Assembly: GCA_958430865.1 (NCBI GenBank)
Contig: CAUDNR010004201.1
Span: forward strand, 12,003 to 76,002
Reading direction: 5' to 3'
From: Entrophospora sp. SA101
Lineage: Eukaryota > Glomeromycota > Glomeromycetes > Entrophosporales > Entrophosporaceae
Length of the DNA stretch: 64,000 nucleotides
The position numbers and the translations under genes are program-made. Under the pieces are notes generated by a model. The model had not been told where the DNA came from, searched no databases, and was given only the letters and a program-made list of their open reading frames with translations. Positions 12,664-24,221 of this stretch are shown piece after piece (within the stretch, counting starts at the first letter, position 1; every line of letters starts with the position of its first letter).

Positions 12664-13294
12664 TTTAGACCAAGTCAGAATCATCATGTTCATAACAATC
12701 TTTTAATCATTGATCTAATAATTAATACTTCCTAACACATTGTAATAATAATATCATTATCGCTAATAAAACACATAACATATTTTACCTTAAAAATCAC
12801 TGATCAATTAATAAACTACAAAGGGAAACCTTTGCTATACCTGAAAGGTAACCAACATTTTTACTAGTAAGGCACATCTCAGGGGGACACCTTTGGGATA
12901 TAATTACTTAAATAGAACCTAGGGACCCTTTTATCTGAAAAGATAAAAGTTATTTTATTAAACTTTGACTGTAAGTCAGTGAGCAGGCTGTGTGTCAAAC
13001 AATAGAATCAACTGTAAGTCAGCAAGTAGGCTGTGTGTTGAGCTATAAGTAACCTGTTAATTAGGAAACTTGGATTGCACACTTGCAGTACTACTACTTA
13101 ATGTTCTATGTCACAATCCAAAAAAAGAAACAAATGATTGCAAAAGTGGTTGTAACCAGGTGTTACAAGCCATTTTCATATATTGCAACTATGGTTACAA
13201 CCATCATCAAAAATTGCAACTACTATTGTATTTATATTATTTTTGTTCTAAATTCATCAATTCAATAATCTTTGATCATTCCTTTTAAATTTAG
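12664..13294. other. intergenic; short tandem duplication and small inverted repeat
   Basis: A ~48-bp imperfect tandem duplication (actgtaagtcag...aggctgtgtgt) lies at about 12968-13040. A small inverted repeat ggttgtaacc/ggttacaacc lies at about 13148-13203. The open frames at 13070-13288 are A/T-rich and without a recognised domain, although the first exon of the following gene could lie here. Confidence 0.45.
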
Positions 13295-14531
13295 TGATGC
13301 TATTCAACGACTTGATGATTATATGGTACATGACAAATCGATTAGTGAAGGAACATGGGAAAATGAAGGTTTATTAATGCATCAAGAGTTCTCAAAGATG
13401 TCAGACTTCTTGGGTAAGTATCCTATACATTATTTTGATCTTGTCAATAAATTGCTTATAAATATTTTTATAGACCAGAGAAAGAAAGTGATTCATCAAA
13501 ATATCAATGTAATAATCCTAATTCATCCTCATCTGATGAATCAGACAGAAATAAAGAAAACAAGTATACTAAAAAGGTGATTGTTTTTTCTAAAAAACTT
13601 TTATTTATGTTTATTAATCAACTGTCTTTGTATATTATCAGCAACGGGTGAAAATAGGAAAGAAGCCTGATCTATCATTCAAATCGAAGATAGCATCTAC
13701 CCGATCAAGAAAAATATGTTATGAATATCTCATAGGCGAAGTTGCTGGAAACACATGGGATGAGTGCATTGACAAAACTAGCAAAGATAAAAAAAAACTG
13801 ATGCGTATGATGAAAGATATATAAAAAATGGTAATATAAACCTTGGCTCTTTTTCCGATTTTGAAGTACAGTGAACCCTCTATAAGTGCACCCCCCTTGG
13901 GAACATACTGCTATTTCTTGTGAGCATGCATTTATGGAGGGTGTGCATTTATGGAGTGCATGCATTTAGGGAGGGTGCACTTAGGGAGGGTTCACTGTAT
14001 ACGGAATCCTAGTTACAGGTAAGACTACTGCTATATTAATATTAATATAGAAAGGTGAAATATGTAGTACGTATGTGTGGGATTTAGTATTAAGATTGAT
14101 AATTTTTTGCAACAAATTTTAATTATCACATATTAAATGTTATAATTTACTAACAAAAATTTGAATTTTATTTTAGGATTCTTCCTTCGGTTATATGTAC
14201 TTGATAAGCCATGTTATGGTTTATATAGAGTAAAAGAAGTAGAAAGAATACAACTTCCAGTTAAGGAAGAGAACAATGAGAAAATCATAGAAGTGTTCAA
14301 AAATATTATTGTACGTATATATATTAAAAGGTTATCAATCGTCACTTTAAAAATTAATTAAGGAAATTCTTTGTTTTACAGAATATAATTATTAATACTA
14401 AAAATAAGATCGAAAATTTGAACAATCAGAGAAGGAAGACACAAAAGGAGTGCGAAAGAAGACAAAAATTATCGTCTTTGGTTAGGACACAAAAGTCACC
14501 ACATTCTTTTTTGCAACATATTTTATCATAA
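13295..14531 (+). pseudogene. hypothetical protein of PD-(D/E)xK-like family, probably broken by a stop and a MITE
   Basis: Successive open exons joined by plausible introns: AIQRLDDYMVHDKSISEGTW (13295-13412), a Ser/Asp/Asn-rich linker (13474-13576), then QRVKIGKKPDLSFKSKIAS...YEYLIGEVAGNTWDE...KKKLMRMMKD (about 13642-13824). The KPD...E..IGEV pattern resembles the neighbouring family. The reading then hits TAA at about 13822. A 129-bp MITE follows at 13869-13997. Sequence expected later in such proteins resumes at 14177-14310 (FFLRLYVLDKPCYGLYRV) and 14382-14531 (basic tail ending SPHSFLQHILS, stop). The two halves can be joined only if the stop is spliced out. I call it a probable pseudogene; the true 5' end is not identified and lies upstream of 13295. 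Confidence 0.55.
13869..13997. mobile_element. 129-bp palindromic MITE, TA-flanked (Tc1/mariner type)
   Basis: Left cagtgaaccctctataagtg and right, in reverse complement, cagtgaaccctccctaagtg; the pairing continues inward so that most of the element is a hairpin. It is flanked by TA on both sides (13867-13868 and 13998-13999), as for Tc1/mariner target duplication. It separates the two halves of the surrounding gene. Confidence 0.85.
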
Positions 14532-15404
14532 TATTTAAATAACTTTCTTTACCTGATTGATAGTAATTGTATAAATTCATATTTGTCATTGGAAAAAAAA
14601 ATTATACAGATGAAGTAGAAGCACTTCTTTGAATACTTCTGTAGATACAATTTTAAGTTATTTTTTTTTATTTTTAGCAATATTATTATACTTTAAAATA
14701 TCATTATGTAATTAATAAAAATACTCAATGGTTTATAATATATAAGTGTATTAAATAAAAATTAAATAACGTGGATATAATAACTAAACCGACTAGTCAA
14801 AACCAATAACCAAAATAACTAAAAATCAAAACTAAATCGGCGGTACAAATCTTATGTTTTTTAGTTCCTGATAGTCTTTAAAAATTGGATGAACCTTTTG
14901 CAAAATTATTATGATCAAATTACAAATGACTAAATTTTGATCCCTGAAGTTCTTGGTAATATCAATGTTCACTTTGTCTGGTTTTGTTGTAGCATGCCCC
15001 AAATAGAATGTCATAAACAATTTAGTATGACATCTTTTCCCTAATCACCTAATATTTATTAAGGTTATCATTGTTATTTTTTAAAACTCGTTCGGATGTT
15101 CCTAAATTAATATTACTATAATAATATTATTATTTATCTATCCATTAGTATTAGTCAAAATATGAATACAGTTGCGGACATGATCTTCCGGTAACATAAG
15201 TAAAGTTTAATATTAATATTAATATTAATAATCGCTATTGTAAACGGATGTAGTACTGAAGTATTCAAGAAATAACTTTTTAAATAATGTAAACATCAGG
15301 TATTTAATTGTATTTGTCACATCAATCACTCCTACACCCAGGCCACCAATATTTGATATTTAATACTCTATCCAATTCTGAAATTTTTTTGAATTTTATT
15401 TAAA
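14532..15404. other. intergenic upstream of GGPP synthase
   Basis: Holds the right copy of the 105-bp inverted repeat (14902-15005) and very A/T-rich DNA, including (TAATAT)n near 15210. No gene is recognised apart from the repeat-borne open frame at 14832-15020. Confidence 0.5.
14902..15005 (-). repeat. right copy of ~105-bp inverted dispersed repeat
   Basis: Reverse-complement match of 9846-9950. The translated minus strand gives GHATTKPDKVNIDITKNF. Together the two copies bracket the two head-to-head hypothetical genes. Confidence 0.75.
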
Positions 15405-16459
15405 ATGGAAGAAATAAAAAATACTCTTAATTCTTGGTCTGCTGAAAAAGAAAAGGTCTAATATAAAATTTTCAATTTAAATTTATAAATTTTTTTTGAA
15501 AGAAATTTATATACTCATATTGTTGTTATTGTGATAATATAGATACTTCTTGAGCCTTTTAATTATCTTTTAGCGTATCCTGGTAAAGAAATTAGAACTA
15601 AATTAATCGATGCATTTGATTATTGGCTTAAGGTTCCAAAAGATCAATTAAAAATTATAGCAAAGTTGGTAGAAATGTTGCATACTGCCAGTCTTTTGTA
15701 AGCAATTATAAAATTTTTCCAATTTATCAACCAGTTTTTCATACATATGTGGTGAAACCTCTTTTTAAATATTCTGATGATTATAATAATAATAGAATTG
15801 ATGATGTTGAAGACGATTCTACTTTACGACGAGGAGTTCCAGGTGAGCAATACATAAACACATTTATATTATATCATACATGTTGATAGTGATTGATTTA
15901 TTATTAACATTGATTTGGTTTTTTAAATTCTAGTTGCACATTCTATTTATGGCATACCTTCAACAATTAATTGTGCAAATTATGTATATTTTTTGGCATT
16001 AAATGAACTATCGAAACTTAATAATTCAAATGTTTTCCATATTTTTACAGGTATCGATTGAGAATATTTATGTAAAATTTTTGATAAACATATTCAAATT
16101 CATATATATATCAAATATTATAGAGGAATTATTAAATTTACATCGTGGTCAAGGAATGGAGCTTTATTGGAGAGATACATTTACATGTCCAACAGAGGAA
16201 GAATTTATTGGAATGGTTTCAAATAGTAATAACAATATTATTATAATATGTGATTTTAATATATGTTTTTATGATTGTATGATTTATTTATTTCTAATAT
16301 ATATTTACATATACGTTGTCATGATTATTATAGAAACTGGGGGTTTATTACGTCTTGGGGTTAGATTGATGCAAGAATTTAGTGAATCAAAAGAGTAATT
16401 AAACAATCTATATATTTTATTATGAACTTCACAAAAAGGAAGAATTGATAATAAGTTGT

Positions 16460-16514
<55 letters not shown>

Positions 16515-17057
16515 TTATGTTGAATTAGTGAGTATTATCGGTATTCATTTCCAAATAAGAGATGATTATATGAATTTACAATCTGAAAAGGTAAATAAAA
16601 ATGATTATAATGATGATGATAATGATGATGTTTGAAATTATTAATGATCATCATAATTAATACTTATATGTATATAGTATGCCGATAACAAAGGGTTTTG
16701 TGAAGATTTAACTGAAGGAAAGTTTTCTTTTCCAATTATACATTCACTTCATAAAGATCCTAACAACAGACAATTATTCAGTATCCTTTTTTAAATAAAA
16801 TTATAATTTTTTTAATATTTTTAAAAAGAATTATTTCTTAACTCCACAAAACCAATAAAGATATATTAAAGCAACACACAACATCAATTGAGTTAAAGCA
16901 TCATGCTATTAAACTAATGAAAGATACAAATTCATTCGAGTACACAAAGAATTATCTGGCAAAAACTGAAAAAGAGGCAAAAGACGAAGTTGAAAGATTA
17001 GGCGGAAATCCTATGTTGGAAAAACTTATTGATACTTTAAGTGTTAAAGATCAATAG
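15405..17057 (+). CDS. geranylgeranyl diphosphate synthase
   Basis: A trans-isoprenyl diphosphate synthase that makes C20 GGPP from FPP/IPP (known for the Bts1/GGPS family), feeding protein prenylation and other isoprenoids. The start at 15405 gives [17 protein letters not shown]; exon 2 begins at 15543 with [20 protein letters not shown], matching the usual N-terminal block. An intron brings LL together with [13 protein letters not shown], the first Asp-rich motif (DDxxD) and its conserved Arg. Later come [24 protein letters not shown] and the second Asp-rich motif as IRDDYMNL, typical of fungal and animal GGPP synthases, then [18 protein letters not shown]. The stop TAG is at 17055-17057. 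About eight exons. The first donor (AAAAG|GTCTAA) is weak but keeps the frame. One intron contains a long (AT)n tract (about 16463-16505). The gene looks intact. Confidence 0.93.
16463..16505. repeat. (AT)n microsatellite in GGPP synthase intron
   Basis: About 20 AT dinucleotides in a row, lying inside the intron before the exon that encodes the second Asp-rich motif. Confidence 0.95.
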
Positions 17058-17649
17058 GGTTTACAACTTGCATTCAATTTATTTATTTAACATTTATTTT
17101 TTAATCAATAAATTAAAAAAACCAAAAGCTTTTGTTTCTTCAAAACGTGCATTTTATTTTAATATAAACAACAACAATAATTAATAGTCTTTATTTAATT
17201 TAAAAAAAAAATTTGTTTTTATTTAAAAATGCAATTTGAAAGAAAGTTTTTGATGAAGAGATGAAATAATGTTGGACAAGATGACAATGATGATAATAAT
17301 ACTATATATATATAAACATAAGATTTTGGATGTCTAATTATTTTTATATATTGTGTATATATATGCATAAAGAACCTAAAATTAAATATACAAAAAATAG
17401 TTTTTGCTATGATGAAAAAAGAATGCTATGATTTTAAAGTTGATGATTTTGTCTCAACAGCATCAAATAATAGAAATTGTTCAATTTTATGAAAAAGAAA
17501 GCAATTAATTGATAGTTGAGATTTTTAAATAAAGTGTTGATAACATGAGTCAAGTATTATTATTATTATCCACAATAATGATATTATTGGTTTTTATATA
17601 TGAATTAGAGTTTCACCAATGATCGTGCCAACTAGTTCAGAATTATTTT
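17058..17649. other. convergent intergenic region
   Basis: 3' ends of the GGPP synthase (+) and the PP4R1-like gene (-) face each other here. A/T-rich; no gene or recognised repeat. Confidence 0.6.
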
Positions 17650-20600
17650 CTATTGTTGATGGTGATTCACTATTGATACTGCATTGTTAGCATTGGTACT
17701 ACTGTTATCATTATTGTTATCATTGTCATTATTTGTATTATCATTACTGTTATCAACATCAACATTGTTATCAACATCAGCATTGTTATCAACATTAACT
17801 TTATCTGCGTTAACATCTTTATCAATATTGTTACTATTGTTATTGTTATTATCATTATTATCATCATTATTTTTAGCATCTATAGCATTTAATTTTTCTT
17901 GTGGGTTCATCGATTTTATATCTGTCGTTGGCTGCTGCCGTATTGTCGTAATAAACTTTAATCTTTCTTCATGTGATAATGTCATAAATAATAATGAGCG
18001 GACATCAAAATCAGGATCTTCTGCAAGTTGTTTAATCATATCAATGATTTGTGATTTGCTCATTGGATCCTGATAATATTGTTCTTATTAAAAAAAATAC
18101 ATAATTAATCAATTAATTAATTAACTAAATAACTAATTTACTATTAAAAAAAATAATTATTAATTCAAAGTATACCTATTCGACATAAATCTCTAATTAG
18201 TCTTACTAATGTAATTCTAACATTAACAACATTATCTGTTGAAAAATTTTTCAAAATAGGGATGAAATATCTTTCAAATTCAGGTTTAGGGAATGCTGAT
18301 AAAACTAGAGCTCGACAAATTTGTATAAATCTAAATTATGTAATAAACAATAAACAATGAATTATATTATAAAATGGAATAATAACAATCATTTAATCAT
18401 TTATTTTCTTACGCTACTCTTGATCGAAATTTATTCTCGAATGCGAATTCACGCACACAATTTATCAATTCAGCAAATAATGTATCATCATTATAAACAA
18501 CTTCAAATAAAGCTGGAAACTAAAAGAAATAAAATCAATAAAATCAATTAATAGGTAAATAATATATATATATATTGATTAATATTTTTTTACAAATAAG
18601 TCATAGTTATAATATATTGGTCATTTAATTTAAAACTTACGCAAGCAATTGCAGTTTCTCTCACAGTAGCAACATCATCTTTAACAGCTTTTATAGCTAA
18701 CGGCAGTAAATAATTTATTACATTTCTGCTATCAAACAGACGGCATATTGTTGGCATTTGCCTTTACATATTTTCAAGAGAGCAAAATCAATTAAAAAAA
18801 TGAATATAAAATGCTAATTACAAAAAAAGAAAGTTTCATCATACCTTGCAATTGTATTTCGTAAACGCCATCGTTGTTTTAAATCATCCCATATACCAAA
18901 TAAAGGAGGCAGACAATTATTTCTAGCTTTTTGTGGCAAGCAACTAATAAATGAAGCAAGATTTTCTACAACACCAGATTGAACTTCATCTGCATCAACA
19001 AGATAGAGAGTAAAGACCGCTAATAAACATTCTTCTGCTTTTTTAGGACCAATAACTCTTGCTATTTCATGAAGCGAATAAGATAATGATCTTCTAACCT
19101 TAGCCTACCAAAATAATGAAAAGTCAAAGCGAATTAAATTCAGAATCATTTTTACAATGGCTGGACAACTAAGATATAAAAAATTAAAATTTTTTTAAAT
19201 AATTATACCTGTATGTCCCGTGTTAATAAGAGATAAGTTTCTTTAAGATCATCCCAACGGCTTTCACCCAAAGTTAAAACAACAGCTATTTTAAATTAGA
19301 AAAAATTTCTCAATAAAAGAAATATTTTTTTAAAATGTTATTACACACATAACATTTTCTATTTTCTTTGTTTAAAGAAATAAATACCAGGAAAATTAAA
19401 TGCACAAATAAATGGTCTTTCAGGATCCCTTTGTTTAAGGCCACTGTATATTTCACCAGGGACATTATTGTTGTTGTTGTTGTTGTTATTGATTAAACTT
19501 AGGAAATATTGAACCAGACTTTCAGGTACTTTTCCATTTGGGTAAAATAATGCAATTAGTTCACCAATAATATCCCCTGCAGCTGATCTTACACTTCTGC
19601 TTACGTCTCCGGCAAAAAGTTCAATTCCACTCGTTGCACGTTCAGATTTCATTTCATCTGGAAGCCGAGAACATATTGTAGGAAGGATTAAGCAGCATGA
19701 ACGGCGCACGTGCCAAATTGCATCATTTGAGAAATGGTCGTATATAGGTAACTTTTGACATCATTTATTTATTTATTTTCCTGAATATCAACAATCTCTA
19801 TAATATTTTCAATTGCTCAAATTGAATTAAATTAATATTTACCAATTTTGATATAATGATGTCCAATGGTAATACTCCTGACAAAGTGCCCAAAGCCAAA
19901 GCTGCTTCCTATACATACACAACAACAGCAAACAAAATACTAAATTTCAATTATTTATAACAAATGATAATAAAAATGACGATAATAATAATAGCGACAA
20001 TGATGATGATGATGATAAAGACAATTCATACCTTTCGCACATAAAATACTTGCTCATTGATCATTTTTTCCAATTCTGGCAAAAATAAACGAGTACATCT
20101 TTCTGGTCCAACGATAGGTGCCAAAGAAGATATTAACTGTATATAAATGTATGCATATATATAAAAGTTCATAAGATAATAAATAACAAATTATTATTAA
20201 AGATAAAAATACATACAGACATCATTGTAATTCTTCCCAATTCTGCTTCTTCTTCCCTACCAGACACAGTGCTAACACCATGTTCATCACCATAATGTTC
20301 CCATTCATTTATTTCTTCCTTTCTAAATTTCTCTTGATCTAATCTGCCAATGCCTAGAACGACACCTTCTAATATTTCTTTTTCTAATAAGTCTTTTTTT
20401 TTGGATTTAACACCAAGTTCCTCTAATACCCGTTCAACAAGCGACTGAATTGTAGCTTGAGCTGCTTGTGCAATTCTCGTGTTTTGATCAAGAAGAAGAG
20501 CACGGAGTAAAAAAGTAAAGGCAGAAGGTGATAAATACGGAGTGTTATTAGCCGGAGATGGTGTTTGAGATGATGTTTGTTGCGAATTATAATGTTGTAT

Positions 20601-21566
20601 TGGTGTCTGTGGTCTTTGGAGAGTTTGCGATATTTGAGTTGTTGGGGGTCTTAAATCCACTATGTCAATTGGTGAACAATCTGCAGCTTCTCTGAGTGTA
20701 CAATGCTATTTAATGATAAAACAAGCAAACAAAACAACAACAATAACAATATCATTTAAAATATTTAATAATTATTTTGAATATACACTATACATATATA
20801 TTTAAATTATTATTTTTTGTTATTATATAATGAAAACACTTACAGAATAATAAAACCATATGATATCATCCAATTGAGTAGCGAAAGCTTCTTTAACATG
20901 GTCCTCTAACAAAATGCAGTAAATTGAAAATTGACAACTGTAAAATGCGAAATCAAGGGTATCCAGAGCGAAAAGTACCTAACACAATCAATCAATTAAT
21001 CAACCTGGATCGGTTCCTAGAGAAATAATTAATGGTAATACATATTCTAAGGCCTCACTGACTTCAACATCCCTTATTAATGCTGGAAATTCTTTTGCAA
21101 TGAACACTCTCAAAAAAAATATTATTTTTGTCTGTCAGCGTCAATAAGCAATTATTTTTTTTTTAAAACAAAAAATCAATGTATAAAATATTATTTGCTT
21201 ACCTATGAAATGCTAATTCACTTCTTACATATAAAGATATTTTTTCAAGTGGTGATAATGTTTCATCTATCAGAAGTTCTTCTTCCATGTCGTCTTCTAT
21301 AAGCAAATCCAAAAAAAAGAATTTACGTCTTTTCTCAGCCTCTCACATTCCCCTTTTGATAATTCCCTCCTTGACATTTTATAGACCAGCAGCACCTAGT
21401 TAATATAAAATATACACGTGTACATACCAAATGAGCTTTCTGATAAACTAGTCAATAATAACTCTTCAGAAATCAATTCAGTGTCTACTTCAAGTTCTTC
21501 TGCTTCTTGAAAAGTATTGGGTTCTTCTTGGTTTTCTGAAATAAGTTCTGTTGTAACATAAGACAT
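17650..21566 (-). CDS. serine/threonine-protein phosphatase 4 regulatory subunit 1-like (HEAT repeats)
   Basis: The start at 21566 gives MSYVTTELISENQEEPNTF; the acidic N-terminus is followed by LSPLEKISLYVRSELAFHR and FPALIRDVEVSEALEYVLPL. A Gln/Pro/Ser linker (about 20500-20660) precedes LSPSAFTFLLRALLLDQNTR. A series of HEAT-type helical repeats follows: LISSLAPIVGPERCTRLFLP, NEQVFYVRKEAALALGTLSG, NDAIWHVRRSCCLILPTICS, RSVRSAAGDIIGELIALF, AKVRRSLSYSLHEIARVIGP, DDVATVRETAIACFPALFEV and NVRITLVRLIRDLC. This fits regulatory subunit 1 of protein phosphatase 4, a scaffold for the catalytic subunit (known family role). The C-terminus (17650-17900) is an Asn/Asp run, encoded by a compound ATT/ATC/AAC microsatellite, ending VSIVNHHQQ. 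A poly-Asn stretch also lies at about 19465-19490. More than ten exons. The PP4R1 assignment rests on architecture; another HEAT phosphatase subunit is possible. Confidence 0.8.
17684..17870. repeat. coding compound microsatellite (Asn/Asp-rich)
   Basis: Imperfect repeats of ATTGTTATC and related units encode an Asn/Asp/Val-rich tail of the PP4R1-like protein. Every frame on both strands stays open here because of the repeats. Confidence 0.85.
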
Positions 21567-21654
21567 AATTTTAATATTAATTATAGCGTTCTAACGGTCT
21601 TACTTGTTATTGAACTAAAAAAGTAAGGTGAGAGGTACTTAATAAACACTCATA

Positions 21655-22130
21655 CCCGCCATAGGTAAAAAAAATAACTATTAGTTTAATTGATAGTTTT
21701 TTTAGGTATATTTTTTGGTCTAGTGTATGATTTTAGATGGCAGATGATAAACACCAAAAATTTTTTAATTCGTGATCCGCGATAGAAGTAGTAGACAACA
21801 CAATCAGTAAATTTTGGGGGATCGTCACTATCAAAGTGGTTACTTCCAAATTTTTTTTACCAACACACATGATTAGTATTACACAGAATATTAAATCATA
21901 TGATCTCAAATACTTATCTCATTGTTTCACGGATTTTATATAAAAATAAAATTTATTATTTTTATTAAAACAACAGTCCATGAATGAAGTGAAGCAAGAC
22001 TATTTATTTATGCTAATGTATACATGTAAGTTTTTTAAATAATATGAATATTTACTATGAGAAATTATTTTTATTATTAAATATAAATATAAAATAGTCT
22101 CTATTATCTTTAACGTTACTTTTTCCAACA
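21655..22130. other. outer part of left arm, no gene
   Basis: A/T-rich DNA next to the presumed promoter of the PP4R1-like gene. Nothing coding is recognised. The same sequence occurs in reverse complement at 63525-64000. Confidence 0.6.
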
Positions 22131-22931
22131 TTTTATCAGAGATATCTTTTTTCATTGCAGATGAACATCTGGATATCCAATTTCAAATGATTTCTACTTT
22201 TAGAATTTGTCCAAGTGTAAAATTATTATTATTATTTGCTTCTTCAACAAGTTCCTGGTGTGTATCTTTGGCTTTTATCATAATTACCAGAATGAAAGTA
22301 GGTTTTAAGAAAATCTACAATTATTTTTTCCACAACCTTTTTTTCCAAATTTTGTTTCCCCTTAATTGCACATCCTAATTTAAGTGGAAATTTGTCTTTA
22401 TACATTGTCTAAATTAACATTAATATATCATGATCATTAGATTATATGGTTTTTATTATATATTTAGGAATATTCTTATCCTTCTTTTAAATTTAAAACA
22501 TCACAGTGGAAAAAATCAGAATTCTGGAAGTTTCATGCATTATAAGTGTCATTATTTCCTATAATACACCATCTAGATGTTTTTCCAATATTAAAAGATT
22601 ATCTAAACCAAATTCATTCACTCCAGAATATTTGGTTTTTTTTTAATTTTTTGATATAATGCATTAAGAGCATTACTTATATGATCTTTTTCTTCACCAG
22701 ACTCTCAAATATATCCTGGCCGACCTTCACTACCTTTAAAAACATGTACAGTGAATTTTGACCATTTAATTCTGTTACTATTGACATTCCTACGCATATA
22801 GGAAATGATTCTTGCCCATTGTCAGTAATTATTTCCAACCACCAATTACATGAAAAAGGTCCAAAATGTAATTCAGGAATAATGAGACCACAAGAAATAA
22901 GTGTAGGAGCAACTATTTTACTTTTAGTCAT
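22131..22931 (-). pseudogene. decayed gene of an expanded hypothetical family (left copy)
   Basis: The minus strand begins MTKSKIVAPTLISCGLIIPE (22931), then FGPFSCNWWLEIITDNGQES, and an exon with SGEEKDHISNALNALYQKI and YSGVNEFGLDN-like text that needs a frame change and meets stops. A further fragment reads KFPLKLGCAIKGKQNLEKKV...VDFLKTYFHSGNYDK, then, in another frame, THQELVEEANNNNNFTLGQI. The order resembles a large hypothetical family I associate with arbuscular mycorrhizal fungi, but several stops and frameshifts show it is broken. The function is unknown. The right-arm copy (62724-63525) carries the same defects. Confidence 0.55.
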
Positions 22932-23057
22932 AATTAAATACACAATTGTATAGTAAGCGAGTTGAATTTATTATGTCACAATTTACTAATTAATTTTCAA
23001 AATTTGATGCACTTGTATCACAAATCACGAATTAAATAGCTTGTGACAATCAGGGAT

Positions 23058-23311
23058 ATATGGGGAGTCTCAAGCGAAAATGAGTCAATTTTGAAAATCA
23101 TGATTTTAAGAAAAACCCCTTTAAAGTTGCAGATCTTTTTAAGTTCAATATGTTATGCAAACAGTTTTCTTGACATATCTCGAAATTTTATTAAGTATGG
23201 GTATATTTCTAAGATAAAAAGATTCACTGACACAAATTATATATTATTATATCATTATCTCGAAAATGACAAAAAAAAAATTGACTCATTTTCGCTTGAG
23301 ACTCCCCATAT
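23058..23311. mobile_element. 254-bp MITE with ~33-bp TIRs (left copy)
   Basis: The left end atatggggagtctcaagcga continues to aaaatgagtcaatttt and is matched in reverse complement by the right end. The interior is non-coding A/T-rich DNA; the 97-codon open frame spanning it is incidental. No clear target-site duplication beyond a possible AT. It is duplicated with the arm. Confidence 0.85.
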
Positions 23312-24221
23312 CATCGTCCATTGTCATGTTTTTTAGAATTCTTTGTCGATCAATTCACATTTTTTTTATTATTATTATATACATTTCTTCGTAAAATTCA
23401 TTTTCTAAATTCATCGTGTATCGAAAAAAAAATCATGATGTATGAATGAATACCCTTTGGTAAAATTGGAAGGTAAATAAAAATTAATATTAAATTGAGG
23501 AACCGTCATATCAGATAAAGTGAACATTAATTATTATTATATCACAGATAATTAATTTACAAGGATCAAATTTAGCAGATAATAATAATAAAAAAAATTA
23601 CTTCGCATTTTAATATTCAGGGTAGTAGATCTATATAGTCATGGCAAAAAAATATAGAAATCATGTGACTTCACCAAACTTGCATCTTGAGAGCATAATA
23701 ATAATAAGCTATCATTAAACGCAGTTTATTATGTAAAACAATGTGAGTACATTTTACAAATATTTACTGTGTTCGGAGTGGGTAAATTTCTTATAACCTC
23801 TGTATGTTGCCAAATATTAATACCGATTTTTTTTTTTTTTGAAACCGCTTATTACTATTCCCCGATAACCCGAAATTTTTATTTTTAAAGTAGCTGCACA
23901 AACGCCTTCGGTTTAATTGTGTTATTATTATATTAATAATATTAATTGTTTTTAATTTCCATTATTATTATTATAAAACAAGTCACTAGAATATAATAGA
24001 TAAATTAAGTGAGACTTCCTTTTTAGGACGAAAAGAATTAATGAAACAAAATTAAATGCGTGGTATTTTTTATTTTTTTTTATAAATAATTTTCGTAAAC
24101 TTTTAAATTTTCTCTAATTATTTAAAATTATATATTATTAATATAGCATATACAATATAAATATAAATATATTAACATAACACATATATAATATACATAC
24201 ATAAATACATAATAATATATA
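23312..24221. other. upstream region of membrane-protein gene (left arm)
   Basis: A/T-rich with microsatellites. Probably contains the promoter of the gene that starts at 24222. No other feature recognised. Confidence 0.5.

Noticed and set aside
9846..15005. Reading the inverted 105-bp repeats as terminal repeats of one intact DNA transposon
   Set aside because: No target-site duplication visible, and the repeats look like coding debris rather than termini; reported only as a bracketing repeat.
17684..18073. 129-codon Leu/Ser-rich open frame on the plus strand
   Set aside because: Antisense shadow of the Asn/Asp microsatellite in the PP4R1-like gene.
23043..23336. 97-codon frame in the left arm (mirror 62319-62612)
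   Set aside because: Spans the 254-bp MITE and its termini; no domain.
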